From assembly GCA_011049545.1 (NCBI GenBank), contig DRHQ01000154.1:1-37006 (forward strand): DNA of 37,006 nt, read 5' to 3'. A program made the position numbers and the translations under genes. Under the pieces are notes generated by a model that worked only from the letters and a program-made list of their open reading frames with translations, was not told the origin of the DNA and ran no database searches. The DNA is from Candidatus Aminicenantota bacterium (GTDB lineage: Bacteria; Acidobacteriota; Aminicenantia; Aminicenantales; Aminicenantaceae). Position 1 is the first letter of the stretch. Every line of letters begins with the position of its first letter. Below, piece after piece: positions 15,561 to 23,923 of this stretch.

Positions 15561-16286
15561 ATGCAGATCAGACTGAATAAATTCTTGGCTCAAGCAGGAG
15601 TTGCTTCAAGAAGAGAAGTGGATAAAATGATTGCCGAGGGAAGAATTAAAGTAAACGGCCAGGTGGTCCAGGTGCTGGGTTATAAGATAGATGACGAAAA
15701 AGACAAAGTAGATGTTGAAGGTAGGAGAGTGGAGAAAGAGGAAGAACTGATCTATTTGATGATAAATAAGCCTCCTGGATATCTGGTAACCCTCAAAGAT
15801 AATTTCCAAAGGCCCACAATTCAGCAGTTGCTTCCTTCCCTGAGGAAGAGAGTCTTTCCGGTCGGAAGGTTGGATTATGACAGCAGTGGCCTTCTGCTCT
15901 TGACTAATGATGGAGAACTGACTTTTCGTTTAACTCATCCTCGCTTTAAAGTCCCCAAAGTTTATTTGGTCAAAGTTAAGGGTGAACCAGTTCCTTCAGA
16001 GCTTACGAGACTCGAAAAAGGAATTTATCTTGATGACAAAAAGACAGCTCCAGCTAAAATTGCTCAGATTGGAGGCGATCCAAAAAAGAGTCTCCTTAAG
16101 GTTGAAATCTATGAGGGCAGAAAAAGAGAGGTGAAAAGGATGTTCCAGGCTATCGGCCATAAGGTTATTCAACTGCAAAGAATCAATTTCGGAGGATTAG
16201 GATTGGGAAGTCTTAAAATGGGGAAATGGCGCTTTCTCACTCCCAAAGAGATTGAAACTCTGAAGAAGCAAGTAGCATTGAAGTGA
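15561..16286 (+). CDS. rluB: RsuA/RluB/RluF-family pseudouridine synthase
   Basis: An N-terminal S4 RNA-binding domain (RLNKFLAQAGVASRREVDKM, residues 4-23, to about 60) is followed by the pseudouridine synthase domain with the catalytic aspartate D105 in VGRLDYDSSGLLLLTNDGEL and the closing EGRKREVKRMFQAIGH. The enzyme isomerises a uridine in ribosomal RNA, most likely 23S in the RluB group, although RsuA or RluF specificity cannot be excluded. At 241 residues it is standard length. It is convergent with the Lon-like gene 92 bases downstream. Confidence 0.85.
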   Translation: MQIRLNKFLAQAGVASRREVDKMIAEGRIKVNGQVVQVLGYKIDDEKDKVDVEGRRVEKEEELIYLMINKPPGYLVTLKDNFQRPTIQQLLPSLRKRVFPVGRLDYDSSGLLLLTNDGELTFRLTHPRFKVPKVYLVKVKGEPVPSELTRLEKGIYLDDKKTAPAKIAQIGGDPKKSLLKVEIYEGRKREVKRMFQAIGHKVIQLQRINFGGLGLGSLKMGKWRFLTPKEIETLKKQVALK

Positions 16287-16378
16287 CTGGAGAATGGCGT
16301 TAAAAATCTGAAGGGAGCTAGGCTATTTCCCAAAACCTTCCTCAATCACGGATTTGGAGATGCTGCCAGACTTAAGCT
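16287..16378. other. Convergent intergenic gap with repeat fragment
   Basis: This gap between the rluB-like and Lon-like genes holds AGGCTATTTCC (16320-16330) followed by a divergent copy of the segment at 369-421, including a CACGGATTTGGAGATGC-like stretch. No strong hairpin terminator is evident. Confidence 0.4.
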
Positions 16379-18829
16379 TTATTCTTTTTCTGATTCTTTT
16401 TCTTTTCCTTTTTCGGGTGGAGCGGTGAATGTCTTCCAGCTTTGAGCTAATCTCTGCAGTTCCTGATCAATAAGATAGTTCACCGTGCCTTCTTCAAATG
16501 TCTCATTTTTCTTTCTTTCCCCAGCTTTGACTTCTGTTAGGATTTCAATTCCCTCATCTATAGATTTAACAGGATAGATGTGAAATTTCGCTTGCTTAAC
16601 TGCTTCAACCACATCATTGCTAAGCATGAGATTTTTGATGTTTTGATGAGGAATTATAACTCCCTGTTTCCCTGTAAGGCCTTTAGCCTTACATACAGCG
16701 AAAAAACCCTCAATTTTTTCGTTTACGCCGCCTATGGGCTGAATCTCTCCCTTCTGGTTGAGCGAGCCTGTGACAGCTATATCCTGTCTTAAAGGCAACT
16801 TAGAAAGGCTGGAAAGAATGGCGTAAACCTCGGTAGAGGAAGCGCTGTCTCCATCAACTCCAGAATAAGCCTGTTCAAAAGCGATACTTGCCGATAGGGA
16901 AAAGGGTTTTTTCTGGGCATATTTTCCTCTTAAGTATCCTCCTAAAATGAGGACACCTTTATTGTGCGTCCGGCCGCTTAAATCGGCTTCTCTTTCAATG
17001 TTTATGATTCCTGCTCTTCCTACGGATGTTCTTGCTGTGATTCGAGTAGGTTTGCCGAAAGCAAATTCTCCCATACTATAGACTGAAAGCCCGTTGATCT
17101 GACCTGTGACTTTGCCTTTGGTGTCGATCATAATAGTTCCTTCTTCGATGAACTCTTGTATTTTATCCTCTATCAGGCTTACTCGCTCGAAGCGCTCTTG
17201 GATTGCTTTTTCGACGTGCTCTCTGCGGACCGTTTTTTTATTGTCTTTTTGAGCCCAATAGCTGGCCTCGCGCAGGACGTCGGCGATGATATGGAAGCGT
17301 GTGGAAATTTTTTTCTGCCGTCCGGCAAGGCGTGTTCCGTATTCGATGACAGCAGCGATTCCACTTTTATCAAATGGCTTTAGCTTATCTTCATCAGCTA
17401 TTTTTTTTACGAAGGCGCCATATTCTTTGGCAGTTTTATTGTCCTTCTTCATTTCTGAATCAAATTCAGCTTTTACCTTGAATATTTTCTTAAAATCTTC
17501 ATCCTTGTAGTAAAGGAGGTTGTAGATATGAGCATCTCCTATCATAACAACTTTGACATCGCATTTAACGGGCTGAGGTTTGAGCCTTATTGGGGAGATG
17601 AGGAAAAGCGAAGCGTAATTTTGGATTTGCAATGTTTGGTTCCTCAAGGTTCTCTTAAGGGTAGGCCAGACACCGGGTTCAATCAGGGCATCCAGGGCAT
17701 TTATGACCAAATAACCGCCGTTGGCTTTGAGAAAAGAGCCAGCTTTGATTTTCGTAAAATCAGTTTGGATGATGCCAAATCGGGAAGAGACCATTTCCAC
17801 AGAGCCAAAGAGGTTGATGTAATTTAGGTTTGTTTCCATGATAACAGGGGAACCCTTCACATCTGAATTATCGATAAGGAGATTCACTCTGAATACCGAG
17901 AATGGATCTATGGCTTCCATTTCCTTTGCTTCCTTTTTTTTGCCTTTAAAGAGGTCAATGTTCTTGATCAGATTATTTTCAATTTCTTCCAGGTATTCAG
18001 AAATCTTTGGATAGTCATATTTTGACCTAACCTCATTGATGGCCCCTCTGATTATGGGAGTTATAGATTCGGCATCCCAATCTTTCAAGAGCTTTCGGGT
18101 CTCGTCCTCGATCTCTTGCATCAGTTCAAATGTTTCTTCAAGTTTGCCGGTCAATTCTTCATACTTTTTGCTCAGCTCCTCCAATTTTTCTTTTGGAAAT
18201 TCGCCTTTCTTGACCAGGCCTTCGAGTTTGTTAAAAGGAGTTGGTTTTCCTTTGATCAAAGGGACGAGGTCAGGCTTTACAAAAAGACCCATCTGAATCT
18301 GGATAACAGAAAAACCTTCCTTGGCTACGTCCCCTTCAAAATTTTTAAGGATTTCTTTTTGCTTTTTTTGCTGGGATGCAAGTATGCTGTCCCTTTTTTC
18401 TGAATAATACTTGCTTTTTAGCATTTCCGGAATGTTCTTTTTTAGCATTTCAATAAGACTCTCTGTGGACTCTTTAAAAAGTTTTCCTTTTCCGGCTGGA
18501 AGGGTTACCAACGTCGGTTCATCTGGGTTCTTGAAATTGTTAACATAAAGAAGGTCATCAGGAGTTTTGTCTCCCTTTTCCATTTTTTCCAAGAGCTGCT
18601 TAATAGTTGTGGTTCGACCTGTTCCCACCATCCCGGATATAAATATATTGTAGCCGAGGCTCTTGATTTCTAAACCTGTTTGGATGGCCTTGAGTGCTCT
18701 TTCCTGACCAATTATTCCTTCGCAAGGTTTGCATTCATCGGTGGTGCGGAAAGGAATCTTTTTAAGATCGCAGCTCCACTTCAACAAGTTTGCGGGAAGT
18801 TCTTTAGAATTTGTTGCCTTTTTCATCAT
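16379..18829 (-). CDS. Lon-family ATP-dependent protease (AAA_32/LonB-like)
   Basis: The 816-residue protein has an N-terminal AAA+ region, a long helical insertion (about residues 120-300), and a C-terminal S16 Lon protease domain. The Walker A is SGMVGTGRTTT, with Arg where Lys is usual. Catalytic residues are S662 in GVDGDSASS and K705 in NEKIEGFF, 43 residues apart exactly as in E. coli Lon (S679, K722). The N-terminal LAN substrate domain of classical Lon is absent, placing it with the LonB/YcbZ-like group. The tail is Lys/Glu-rich. AGGAGG lies just upstream of two adjacent ATG codons; the second (18826) has the better spacing. A diverged copy of this gene start lies about 120 bases upstream. 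Confidence 0.88.
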   Translation of the reverse strand: MMKKATNSKELPANLLKWSCDLKKIPFRTTDECKPCEGIIGQERALKAIQTGLEIKSLGYNIFISGMVGTGRTTTIKQLLEKMEKGDKTPDDLLYVNNFKNPDEPTLVTLPAGKGKLFKESTESLIEMLKKNIPEMLKSKYYSEKRDSILASQQKKQKEILKNFEGDVAKEGFSVIQIQMGLFVKPDLVPLIKGKPTPFNKLEGLVKKGEFPKEKLEELSKKYEELTGKLEETFELMQEIEDETRKLLKDWDAESITPIIRGAINEVRSKYDYPKISEYLEEIENNLIKNIDLFKGKKKEAKEMEAIDPFSVFRVNLLIDNSDVKGSPVIMETNLNYINLFGSVEMVSSRFGIIQTDFTKIKAGSFLKANGGYLVINALDALIEPGVWPTLKRTLRNQTLQIQNYASLFLISPIRLKPQPVKCDVKVVMIGDAHIYNLLYYKDEDFKKIFKVKAEFDSEMKKDNKTAKEYGAFVKKIADEDKLKPFDKSGIAAVIEYGTRLAGRQKKISTRFHIIADVLREASYWAQKDNKKTVRREHVEKAIQERFERVSLIEDKIQEFIEEGTIMIDTKGKVTGQINGLSVYSMGEFAFGKPTRITARTSVGRAGIINIEREADLSGRTHNKGVLILGGYLRGKYAQKKPFSLSASIAFEQAYSGVDGDSASSTEVYAILSSLSKLPLRQDIAVTGSLNQKGEIQPIGGVNEKIEGFFAVCKAKGLTGKQGVIIPHQNIKNLMLSNDVVEAVKQAKFHIYPVKSIDEGIEILTEVKAGERKKNETFEEGTVNYLIDQELQRLAQSWKTFTAPPEKGKEKESEKE

Positions 18830-18876
18830 AGCCTCCTAAAATTCAACAGAAGTTCCATCTAATTTATAAAAAATTA

Positions 18877-18948
18877 TCATAACACTATTCCAAACACAAA
18901 CTCAAAGTTTGCGGGAAGTTTTTTAAAATTTATTGCTCTTTTCATCAT
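18877..18948 (-). pseudogene. Decayed duplicate of the Lon-like gene 5' end
   Basis: Bases 18905-18952 match 18786-18833, the start of the Lon-like gene, at 43 of 48 positions. On the minus strand the copy reads MMKRAINFKKLPANF where the gene reads MMKKATNSKELPANL, then runs out of homology and stops after 23 codons at 18877. The AGGAGG ribosome binding site of the real gene is replaced by TAAAGG here. It looks like a leftover of a tandem duplication or recombination, not a functional peptide gene. Confidence 0.7.
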
Positions 18949-19016
18949 AGCCTTTACAAACACAATCACGACCAAAAGGCATTAATTTTTCTGTGAAGAG
19001 GAAGCAGTCATGGGAT

Positions 19017-19091
19017 AAGGCCTGATCCTTAGGAATGCTATAAGAGCGAGAAGGAAGAAAATATTTTTTCCCGGTGGCAAGGCCTGATCCT
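19017..19091. repeat. Direct repeat AAGGCCTGATCCT (two copies)
   Basis: The identical 13-mer AAGGCCTGATCCT occurs at 19017-19029 and 19079-19091, 62 bases apart. The reverse complement AGGATCAGGCCTT resembles the head of REP-like elements. Together with the Lon fragment it fills the gap between the Lon-like gene and the rib operon, where no intact gene is seen. Confidence 0.6.
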
Positions 19092-19120
19092 AATTGTATT
19101 TGGGGATGGATGAAGTGACC

Positions 19121-19129
19121 TGATATAAT
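19121..19129 (+). promoter_or_regulatory. Extended -10 promoter (TGATATAAT)
   Basis: TGA TATAAT is a perfect extended -10 (TGnTATAAT). No good -35 lies 17 bases upstream, which extended -10 promoters tolerate. Transcription would begin near 19136, ahead of the GNAT-like remnant and ribH. No FMN riboswitch is recognisable in the leader. Confidence 0.45.
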
Positions 19130-19190
19130 ACTAGTGCAAAAAAAACTATTATCTGTTAAAATAGGTAAAATTTTGGAGGAAGGAACAGGA

Positions 19191-19346
19191 GTGAAAGCTA
19201 TCCGGGCTGAAAATGTTAAGAGTAAATCGGAGCTAAAAAACTTTATCCATTTTCCCTGGGAAGTTTATAGGAGACAGCCCGATTGGATTCCTCCTCAGTT
19301 TTGGAAAAGAGAGAAGCTAACTTTTAGGGACATAAAAGGGAGATGA
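19191..19346 (+). pseudogene. N-terminal remnant of a GNAT-like acetyltransferase gene
   Basis: From GTG 19191 the frame reads VKAIRAENVKSKSELKNFIH followed by FPWEVYRRQPDWIPP. This is the characteristic opening of a family of roughly 370-residue GNAT-type proteins that start with a FPW.lYk.dp.WvPP segment. Here the frame stops after 51 codons, just past that segment, and no continuation is found in other frames because ribH begins at 19349. It is therefore a truncated remnant or, less likely, a retained short peptide. Its end overlaps the ribosome binding site of ribH. The family match is from memory of the motif. Confidence 0.5.
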
Positions 19347-19348
19347 AA

Positions 19349-19819
19349 ATGAAAACATACCAAGGAAAACTTCAGGCAAAAGGTTTAAAGATTGGAATTG
19401 TAGTTAGCCGCTTTAACCAATTTATTTCAGAAAGATTACTGGAAGGCGCTCTTGACGCACTCCATAAGTTAGGAGCAGCAGAGCAAGATATATCCGTTTA
19501 CAGAGTTCCTGGTTCCTTTGAGGTTCCGTTTGTTGCTAAAAAATTGGCCGGAGGAAAAAAAGTGGATGGAATTGTCTGTTTAGGTGCCCTGATTAGAGGG
19601 GATACGCCCCATTTTGATTTTTTAAGTGCTGAAATTACCAAAGGATTAGCTCAAATCTCTATGGAAGAGGGGATGCCTGTCTCCTTTGGCATCCTGACAG
19701 TTGATACGATCGAGCAGGGAATAGAACGCGCGGGCGCAAAAGGAGGTAATAAAGGTTGGGATGCAGTGTTTTCTGTTGTGGAGACACTTAACTTGATAAA
19801 AGAATCTGGACTTGAGTAG
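19349..19819 (+). CDS. ribH: 6,7-dimethyl-8-ribityllumazine synthase
   Basis: At 156 residues this is a standard lumazine synthase, which condenses the ribityl-pyrimidine amine with dihydroxybutanone phosphate in riboflavin synthesis. Seen motifs are [44 protein letters not shown] and [14 protein letters not shown], with the GNKGWDA segment near the end. I chose ATG 19349 because AAGGGAG lies six bases upstream; ATG 19343 sits too close to that site. It is followed 15 bases later by nusB, the common ribH-nusB pairing. No other riboflavin genes are in the window. The flavin demand of the redox operon makes it relevant, but no regulatory link is seen. Confidence 0.96.
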   Translation: MKTYQGKLQAKGLKIGIVVSRFNQFISERLLEGALDALHKLGAAEQDISVYRVPGSFEVPFVAKKLAGGKKVDGIVCLGALIRGDTPHFDFLSAEITKGLAQISMEEGMPVSFGILTVDTIEQGIERAGAKGGNKGWDAVFSVVETLNLIKESGLE

Positions 19820-19834
19820 ATTGGAAGCTGCCTT

Positions 19835-20275
19835 ATGGGTCGAAGAAGAAAAGCCCGAGAGAATACCCTCCTTATTCTTTTTCGATTAGAATTCGAAAAC
19901 GAACAAATTGAAAAGACTCTTGATCAGTACTGGAAGAGCAAGAAAGTTTCTGAGGAAATAAAGGAATACAGCACCTGGTTAGTCAATGGTGTTATTTCTG
20001 ATCAAGCGAAAATCGATAATATCATTCAAAAGGTTTCTGAGCATTGGCGCATCTCCCGTATGGCTCTCGTGGATCGCAATATATTGAGGATGGCTGTTTT
20101 TGAGCTTCTCTACGAAGAGAAAATTGCTCCAGCTATTGTAATCAATGAAGCGATTGAAATAACCAAAAAATACAGTGGAGAAGAGGCTGCGACATTTGTG
20201 AATGGAATTTTAGATGCCGTACGAAAAGATCTAAAAGATATAAAGAAATCGTTAGAGGAAAAAAAACATGCCTGA
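19835..20275 (+). CDS. nusB: Transcription antitermination factor NusB
   Basis: The 146-residue protein has the all-helical NusB fold signature: RRRKARENTLLILF at the N terminus, DRNILRMAVFELLYEEKIAPAIVINEAIEI in the middle, and KKYSGEEAATFVNGILDAVRK near the end. NusB acts with NusE (S10) on boxA RNA to support rRNA transcription. The final codons overlap the start of lysS by eight bases, indicating coupled translation. Confidence 0.95.
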   Translation: MGRRRKARENTLLILFRLEFENEQIEKTLDQYWKSKKVSEEIKEYSTWLVNGVISDQAKIDNIIQKVSEHWRISRMALVDRNILRMAVFELLYEEKIAPAIVINEAIEITKKYSGEEAATFVNGILDAVRKDLKDIKKSLEEKKHA

Positions 20276-21800
20276 AAAGAAAGCCCAGCAAAGAAAAGAA
20301 AGCTTGAATCAAGCCGAAGTCCCAAAAGAAGGAGATCAGGAAATTGCTCGCCAGGCTAAGATGGAAAAACTTGCCCAGGAAAAAATTGAGCTTTTTCCTC
20401 ACAAAGTAAAAACAACTCATACTATTTTTGAGGTGACGGAAGGTTTCTCTTCGTCTTCGCCAGAAGATCTTGAAAAGAAAAAAGTGAGAGTCATATTAGC
20501 CGGTAGAGTTATGTCTATCCGTGGGATGGGTCGAGCCACTTTTTTACACATAGCGGGCAGCCGGTCTAGAATTCAGGCTTACTTGAAAGAAGATAAAGTA
20601 GGCAAGAAAAACTACAAGCTTTTTTCATTAATAGATATCGGGGATTTCGTCTCGGTCGAAGGAGATGTGTTTAAAACCAGGACTGGAGAGTTGACTGTTT
20701 TTGTTGATTCATACACGTTTTTAGCTAAATGCCTTCATCCTCTTCCGGAGAAATGGCACGGATTGCAGAATGTCGAGCTTCGTTACCGAAAAAGATACCT
20801 GGACTTAATCATGAATCCTGCGGAAAGAGATGTGTTTAGACTCAGAAGCGCTATGATCTCTCACATAAGAAAGTTTTTTGATGAGAAAGGATACATCGAG
20901 GTTGAAACGCCTATGATGCACAGCATCCCTGGGGGTGCTTTAGCTAGGCCGTTTAAAACGTTTCACAATGCCCTGGGTCTTGACCTTTATTTGAGAATAG
21001 CTCCAGAGCTTTATTTGAAGAGATTGATCGTGGGAGGCTTTGAAAAAGTATACGAGATTAATCGAAACTTCAGGAATGAAGGAATCTCCTCCGAGCACAA
21101 TCCAGAGTTCACCATGCTGGAATTTTACGAAGCTTACAGCGATTATAATGATATGATGAAATTGACCGAAGAGCTTATCCATGACCTGAGTCTTTCTCTT
21201 CTGGGAACAGAAAAGATCGCTTTTATGGGAAAAAAGATTTCTGTGAAAAGACCCTGGAAAAGGATTAAGTTCAAAGAAGCACTGGTTTATTACAGTGGCC
21301 TAGCTCCCGATCGTTTTGATGACAGGTCCGGCACAATAGAATTGGCTTCGACCTTAGCCCCTGATAAAAAAGCTCCTTCCTATGGGAAGGCGTTGGATAT
21401 AATTTTTGACAAATATGTTAAGCAAAATCTTGTTCAGCCGACTTTTGTGATTGATTTTCCTAAAGAAGTCTCACCTCTGGCCAAAGCCTTGAAGGAAAAT
21501 CCGGATGAAGCCGAACGTTTCGAACTTGTCATGGGAGGTATGGAGATTGCCAATGCTTTTAGCGAATTATCGGACCCTTCAGAACAGAGAAAGAGGTTTG
21601 AGCAACAAGCAGAAGCGAGAAAAAAGGGAGACGAGGATGCTCACTTGGTTGATACCGATTATATCCATGCTTTAGAATACGGGCTTCCCCCTACCGGGGG
21701 CGAAGGGATTGGAATTGATCGATTGGTTATGATTTTTGCCAACAGAAAGTCTATAAGGGATGTCATCCTTTTTCCTCTTCTTCGCCCCAAAAAGGAATAA
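20268..21800 (+). CDS. lysS: Lysyl-tRNA synthetase, class II
   Basis: The 510-residue enzyme attaches lysine to tRNA(Lys). A Lys/Glu-rich N-terminal extension precedes an OB-fold anticodon-binding domain (VILAGRVMSIRGMGRATFLH). Class II motif 2 is the FRNEGISSEHNPEFTMLEFY region, and motif 3 is GEGIGIDRLVM near the C terminus. ENPDEAERFELVMGGMEIAN is the usual lysyl-specific segment. Length and motifs are complete. It lies between nusB (overlapping) and the lipoprotein exporter genes (14-base gap), so translation and envelope genes share an operon here. Confidence 0.96.
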   Translation: MPEKKAQQRKESLNQAEVPKEGDQEIARQAKMEKLAQEKIELFPHKVKTTHTIFEVTEGFSSSSPEDLEKKKVRVILAGRVMSIRGMGRATFLHIAGSRSRIQAYLKEDKVGKKNYKLFSLIDIGDFVSVEGDVFKTRTGELTVFVDSYTFLAKCLHPLPEKWHGLQNVELRYRKRYLDLIMNPAERDVFRLRSAMISHIRKFFDEKGYIEVETPMMHSIPGGALARPFKTFHNALGLDLYLRIAPELYLKRLIVGGFEKVYEINRNFRNEGISSEHNPEFTMLEFYEAYSDYNDMMKLTEELIHDLSLSLLGTEKIAFMGKKISVKRPWKRIKFKEALVYYSGLAPDRFDDRSGTIELASTLAPDKKAPSYGKALDIIFDKYVKQNLVQPTFVIDFPKEVSPLAKALKENPDEAERFELVMGGMEIANAFSELSDPSEQRKRFEQQAEARKKGDEDAHLVDTDYIHALEYGLPPTGGEGIGIDRLVMIFANRKSIRDVILFPLLRPKKE

Positions 21801-21814
21801 TTTGAGTTTTTACC

Positions 21815-23035
21815 ATGAACTTTGAGTCGTTCATTGCCAGGCGATACCTGACAGCAAAGAGGAAGCAGGCTTTTATCTCTGTCATCACCTTCATCTCCAT
21901 TCTGGGCATTACCATCGGAGTTATGGCCCTTATTATAGCTATAGCTCTAATTACGGGTTTTCAGGATGATGTTCAGGGTAAAATCCTTGGAGCTACCTCC
22001 CACCTCATGGTCTCTGATATGGACCCAGAAGGGTGGAAGGATTATCCTCTACTAATATCGAAAATAGAGAGTTTAAAAGGGGTGAAATCTGTTTCTCCTG
22101 TTATTCATGACGGTGTGTTCCTGATAGGCCCTTCTGAGAATAAAGGCGCCCTGCTTAAGGGTCTTGATTTTGATTTAGAGAAAAAACACTCGCAGTGGCT
22201 TCAAGAGTTAGAGAGAGGAAATATTCCTGCTCCCGACTCCAAAAGGGAGGGAATCCTTCTCGGTCGTGAAATAGCCGCAAGCATCGGGGTGGGAATTGGA
22301 GATGTGGTGACTGTTATTACTTCTTCTTCCCGTTTATCGCCGATCGGACCTATTCCTAAACGAAAAAGATTTATCGTTACCGGTATTTTCAACACGGGTT
22401 TGTATGAGTTTGATTCCTCAACGGTTCTTGTCTGGCTGGAATCAGCGCAGAAATTTTTTGGCCTTGAGGAGGAAATAAGCTACATTCAAGTCAGAATAGA
22501 TAACATTTTCGATGCTCCGAAAATAGGCAATAAGATCACAGAGATTATCCCTCCTCTGGCCTATGTGACGACTTGGATGGAGTTGAATAAATCCCTCTTC
22601 TCTGCCTTGAAACTCGAGAAAAACATCATGTTTCTCACAATTACCCTTATTGTTTTTGTCGCGGCCTTGAACATTATCGCCACCCTTATATTGATGGTTA
22701 TGGAGAAGACAAGAGACATTGGTATTCTCATAGCCATGGGTGCCAGTTCTCAAAGTATAAAAAAAATATTTTTCCTCCAAGGAGCTATGATCGGAATCGT
22801 CGGAACAGCTGCTGGAGTAATCCTGGGGTTGCTTTGGTGCCTGCTTGCAAATACTTTTGAGCTTATCAAGGTGCCCGTAGATATCTACCAAATCTCTTTC
22901 GTTCCTTTTCATATCAAATTTTTTGATTTAATCTTGATTGTGGGAGTTGCTCTTTTAATCAGTTTTCTCTCAACATTATTCCCAGCGCATAGAGCATCAA
23001 AAGTCGACCCGGTTATTGCCTTGAAATATGAATAG
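21815..23035 (+). CDS. LolC/LolE-family lipoprotein-releasing ABC permease
   Basis: The 406-residue protein starts with the typical FIARRYLTAKRKQAFISVITFISILGITIGVMALI segment, split here as a cytoplasmic motif and first membrane helix. A periplasmic domain (about 50-270) and three C-terminal helices with MVMEKTRDIGILIAMGAS follow, and the tail is HRASKVDPVIALKYE. It works with LolD to extract lipoproteins from the inner membrane. Only one permease gene is present, so it may act as a homodimer in place of a LolC/LolE pair. Its end overlaps lolD by eight bases. An otherwise similar MacB-type role is less likely given the N-terminal signature and the lolD neighbour. Confidence 0.9.
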   Translation: MNFESFIARRYLTAKRKQAFISVITFISILGITIGVMALIIAIALITGFQDDVQGKILGATSHLMVSDMDPEGWKDYPLLISKIESLKGVKSVSPVIHDGVFLIGPSENKGALLKGLDFDLEKKHSQWLQELERGNIPAPDSKREGILLGREIAASIGVGIGDVVTVITSSSRLSPIGPIPKRKRFIVTGIFNTGLYEFDSSTVLVWLESAQKFFGLEEEISYIQVRIDNIFDAPKIGNKITEIIPPLAYVTTWMELNKSLFSALKLEKNIMFLTITLIVFVAALNIIATLILMVMEKTRDIGILIAMGASSQSIKKIFFLQGAMIGIVGTAAGVILGLLWCLLANTFELIKVPVDIYQISFVPFHIKFFDLILIVGVALLISFLSTLFPAHRASKVDPVIALKYE

Positions 23036-23717
23036 TTTACTCAAAACTGTAAATCTTGGAAAAGATTACCCGTTGCCCAAGGGAGTTCTTCGTGTTTTTG
23101 GAGGAATAAATTTTGAGCTCCTTGAGGGCGATCTTGTGGCTATAATGGGAGTTTCTGGAGTCGGAAAGACAACTTTCCTTAATCTACTGGGAACTCTGGA
23201 TAGGCCAAGTGAAGGAAAAATCCTGTTTGAAGGCGACGACCTCCTCTTTCATCGCAGCAAAAAAGAACTGGCAGAGATAAGAAACAGGAAGATTGGTTTT
23301 ATCTTTCAGTTTTTCCACCTTCTGCCCGAATTTACAGCTTTAGAAAATATCGCCTTCCCTCTTTTGATAAGAGGCACGGATAGAAAAGAGGCTGAGAGGA
23401 AAGCTCATGAAATCCTCAAGGAAGTTTCTTTGGAAGAAAAAGCTCATATAAGACCGGCACTGCTTTCAGGAGGGGAACAGCAGAGAGTAGCAATTGCCAG
23501 AGCATTGGTCAACGAGCCCAAATTGCTTTTAGCCGATGAGCCAACAGGAAACATGGATTGGAAAACAGGGCAGATGATTCTGGCTCTCATTCAAAAGCTA
23601 CACAAGAAAAAAGGATTATCATCTGTAATTGTTACACATAATGAAAAGGTTGCTCAATTCTGTGACAGTGTGTACGTGATGGAAGGAAGGGAATTGAAAC
23701 TTTTATCCCGTCGATAG
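23028..23717 (+). CDS. lolD: LolD-like lipoprotein-export ATPase
   Basis: The 229-residue ABC ATPase has Walker A GVSGVGKTT (41-49), the Q-loop FIFQFFHLLPEFTALEN, signature LSGGEQQRVAIARAL (146-160), Walker B LLLADEPTG with D170 and E171, and the switch His in VIVTHNEKVA. This is the LolD/MacB ATPase class. Translation is coupled to the permease by overlap, making a LolCD-type complex. It is the only ABC ATPase in the window and could in principle also serve the orphan MacB-like permeases at 12315-14797, but nothing in the sequence shows that. Confidence 0.92.
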   Translation: MNSLLKTVNLGKDYPLPKGVLRVFGGINFELLEGDLVAIMGVSGVGKTTFLNLLGTLDRPSEGKILFEGDDLLFHRSKKELAEIRNRKIGFIFQFFHLLPEFTALENIAFPLLIRGTDRKEAERKAHEILKEVSLEEKAHIRPALLSGGEQQRVAIARALVNEPKLLLADEPTGNMDWKTGQMILALIQKLHKKKGLSSVIVTHNEKVAQFCDSVYVMEGRELKLLSRR

Positions 23718-23923
23718 AGTTATTATTAAGGTAGTAAAGCGAGAATCGGTATTAGTAAGATAAAATTAGGGAACGTTCCCATTTTGGGTTTGGTCTCCAT
23801 TTTGCTGTGTGAAATAGTTAAAATTAACTTAGCTGAAGAGTCACCGATCAACCGTTGGGCCGGGTAAACAAGTCAACGGATATCGTTGAAAAAAAAAGAT
23901 TAATATGTTATAAGAAAAGAGAA
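23718..23923. other. Gap between lolD and bamA with palindrome
   Basis: This 206-base gap contains no gene. The 12-base perfect palindrome GGGAACGTTCCC lies at 23769-23780. The bamA frame stays open upstream to 23855, but those codons lack a signal-peptide start and are read here as leader. Confidence 0.5.
23769..23780. promoter_or_regulatory. Perfect 12-bp palindrome upstream of bamA
   Basis: GGGAACGTTCCC is self-complementary and sits about 145 bases before the bamA ATG in the first intergenic gap after lolD. It has the size of a dimeric repressor site, but no regulator can be named. Confidence 0.3.

Noticed and set aside
19092-19348. FMN riboswitch before ribH
   Set aside because: None of the conserved FMN-aptamer strings are recognisable in the leader.
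23855-23923. N-terminal extension of BamA
   Set aside because: It is hydrophilic, would bury the signal peptide, and lacks a better ribosome binding site than ATG 23924.
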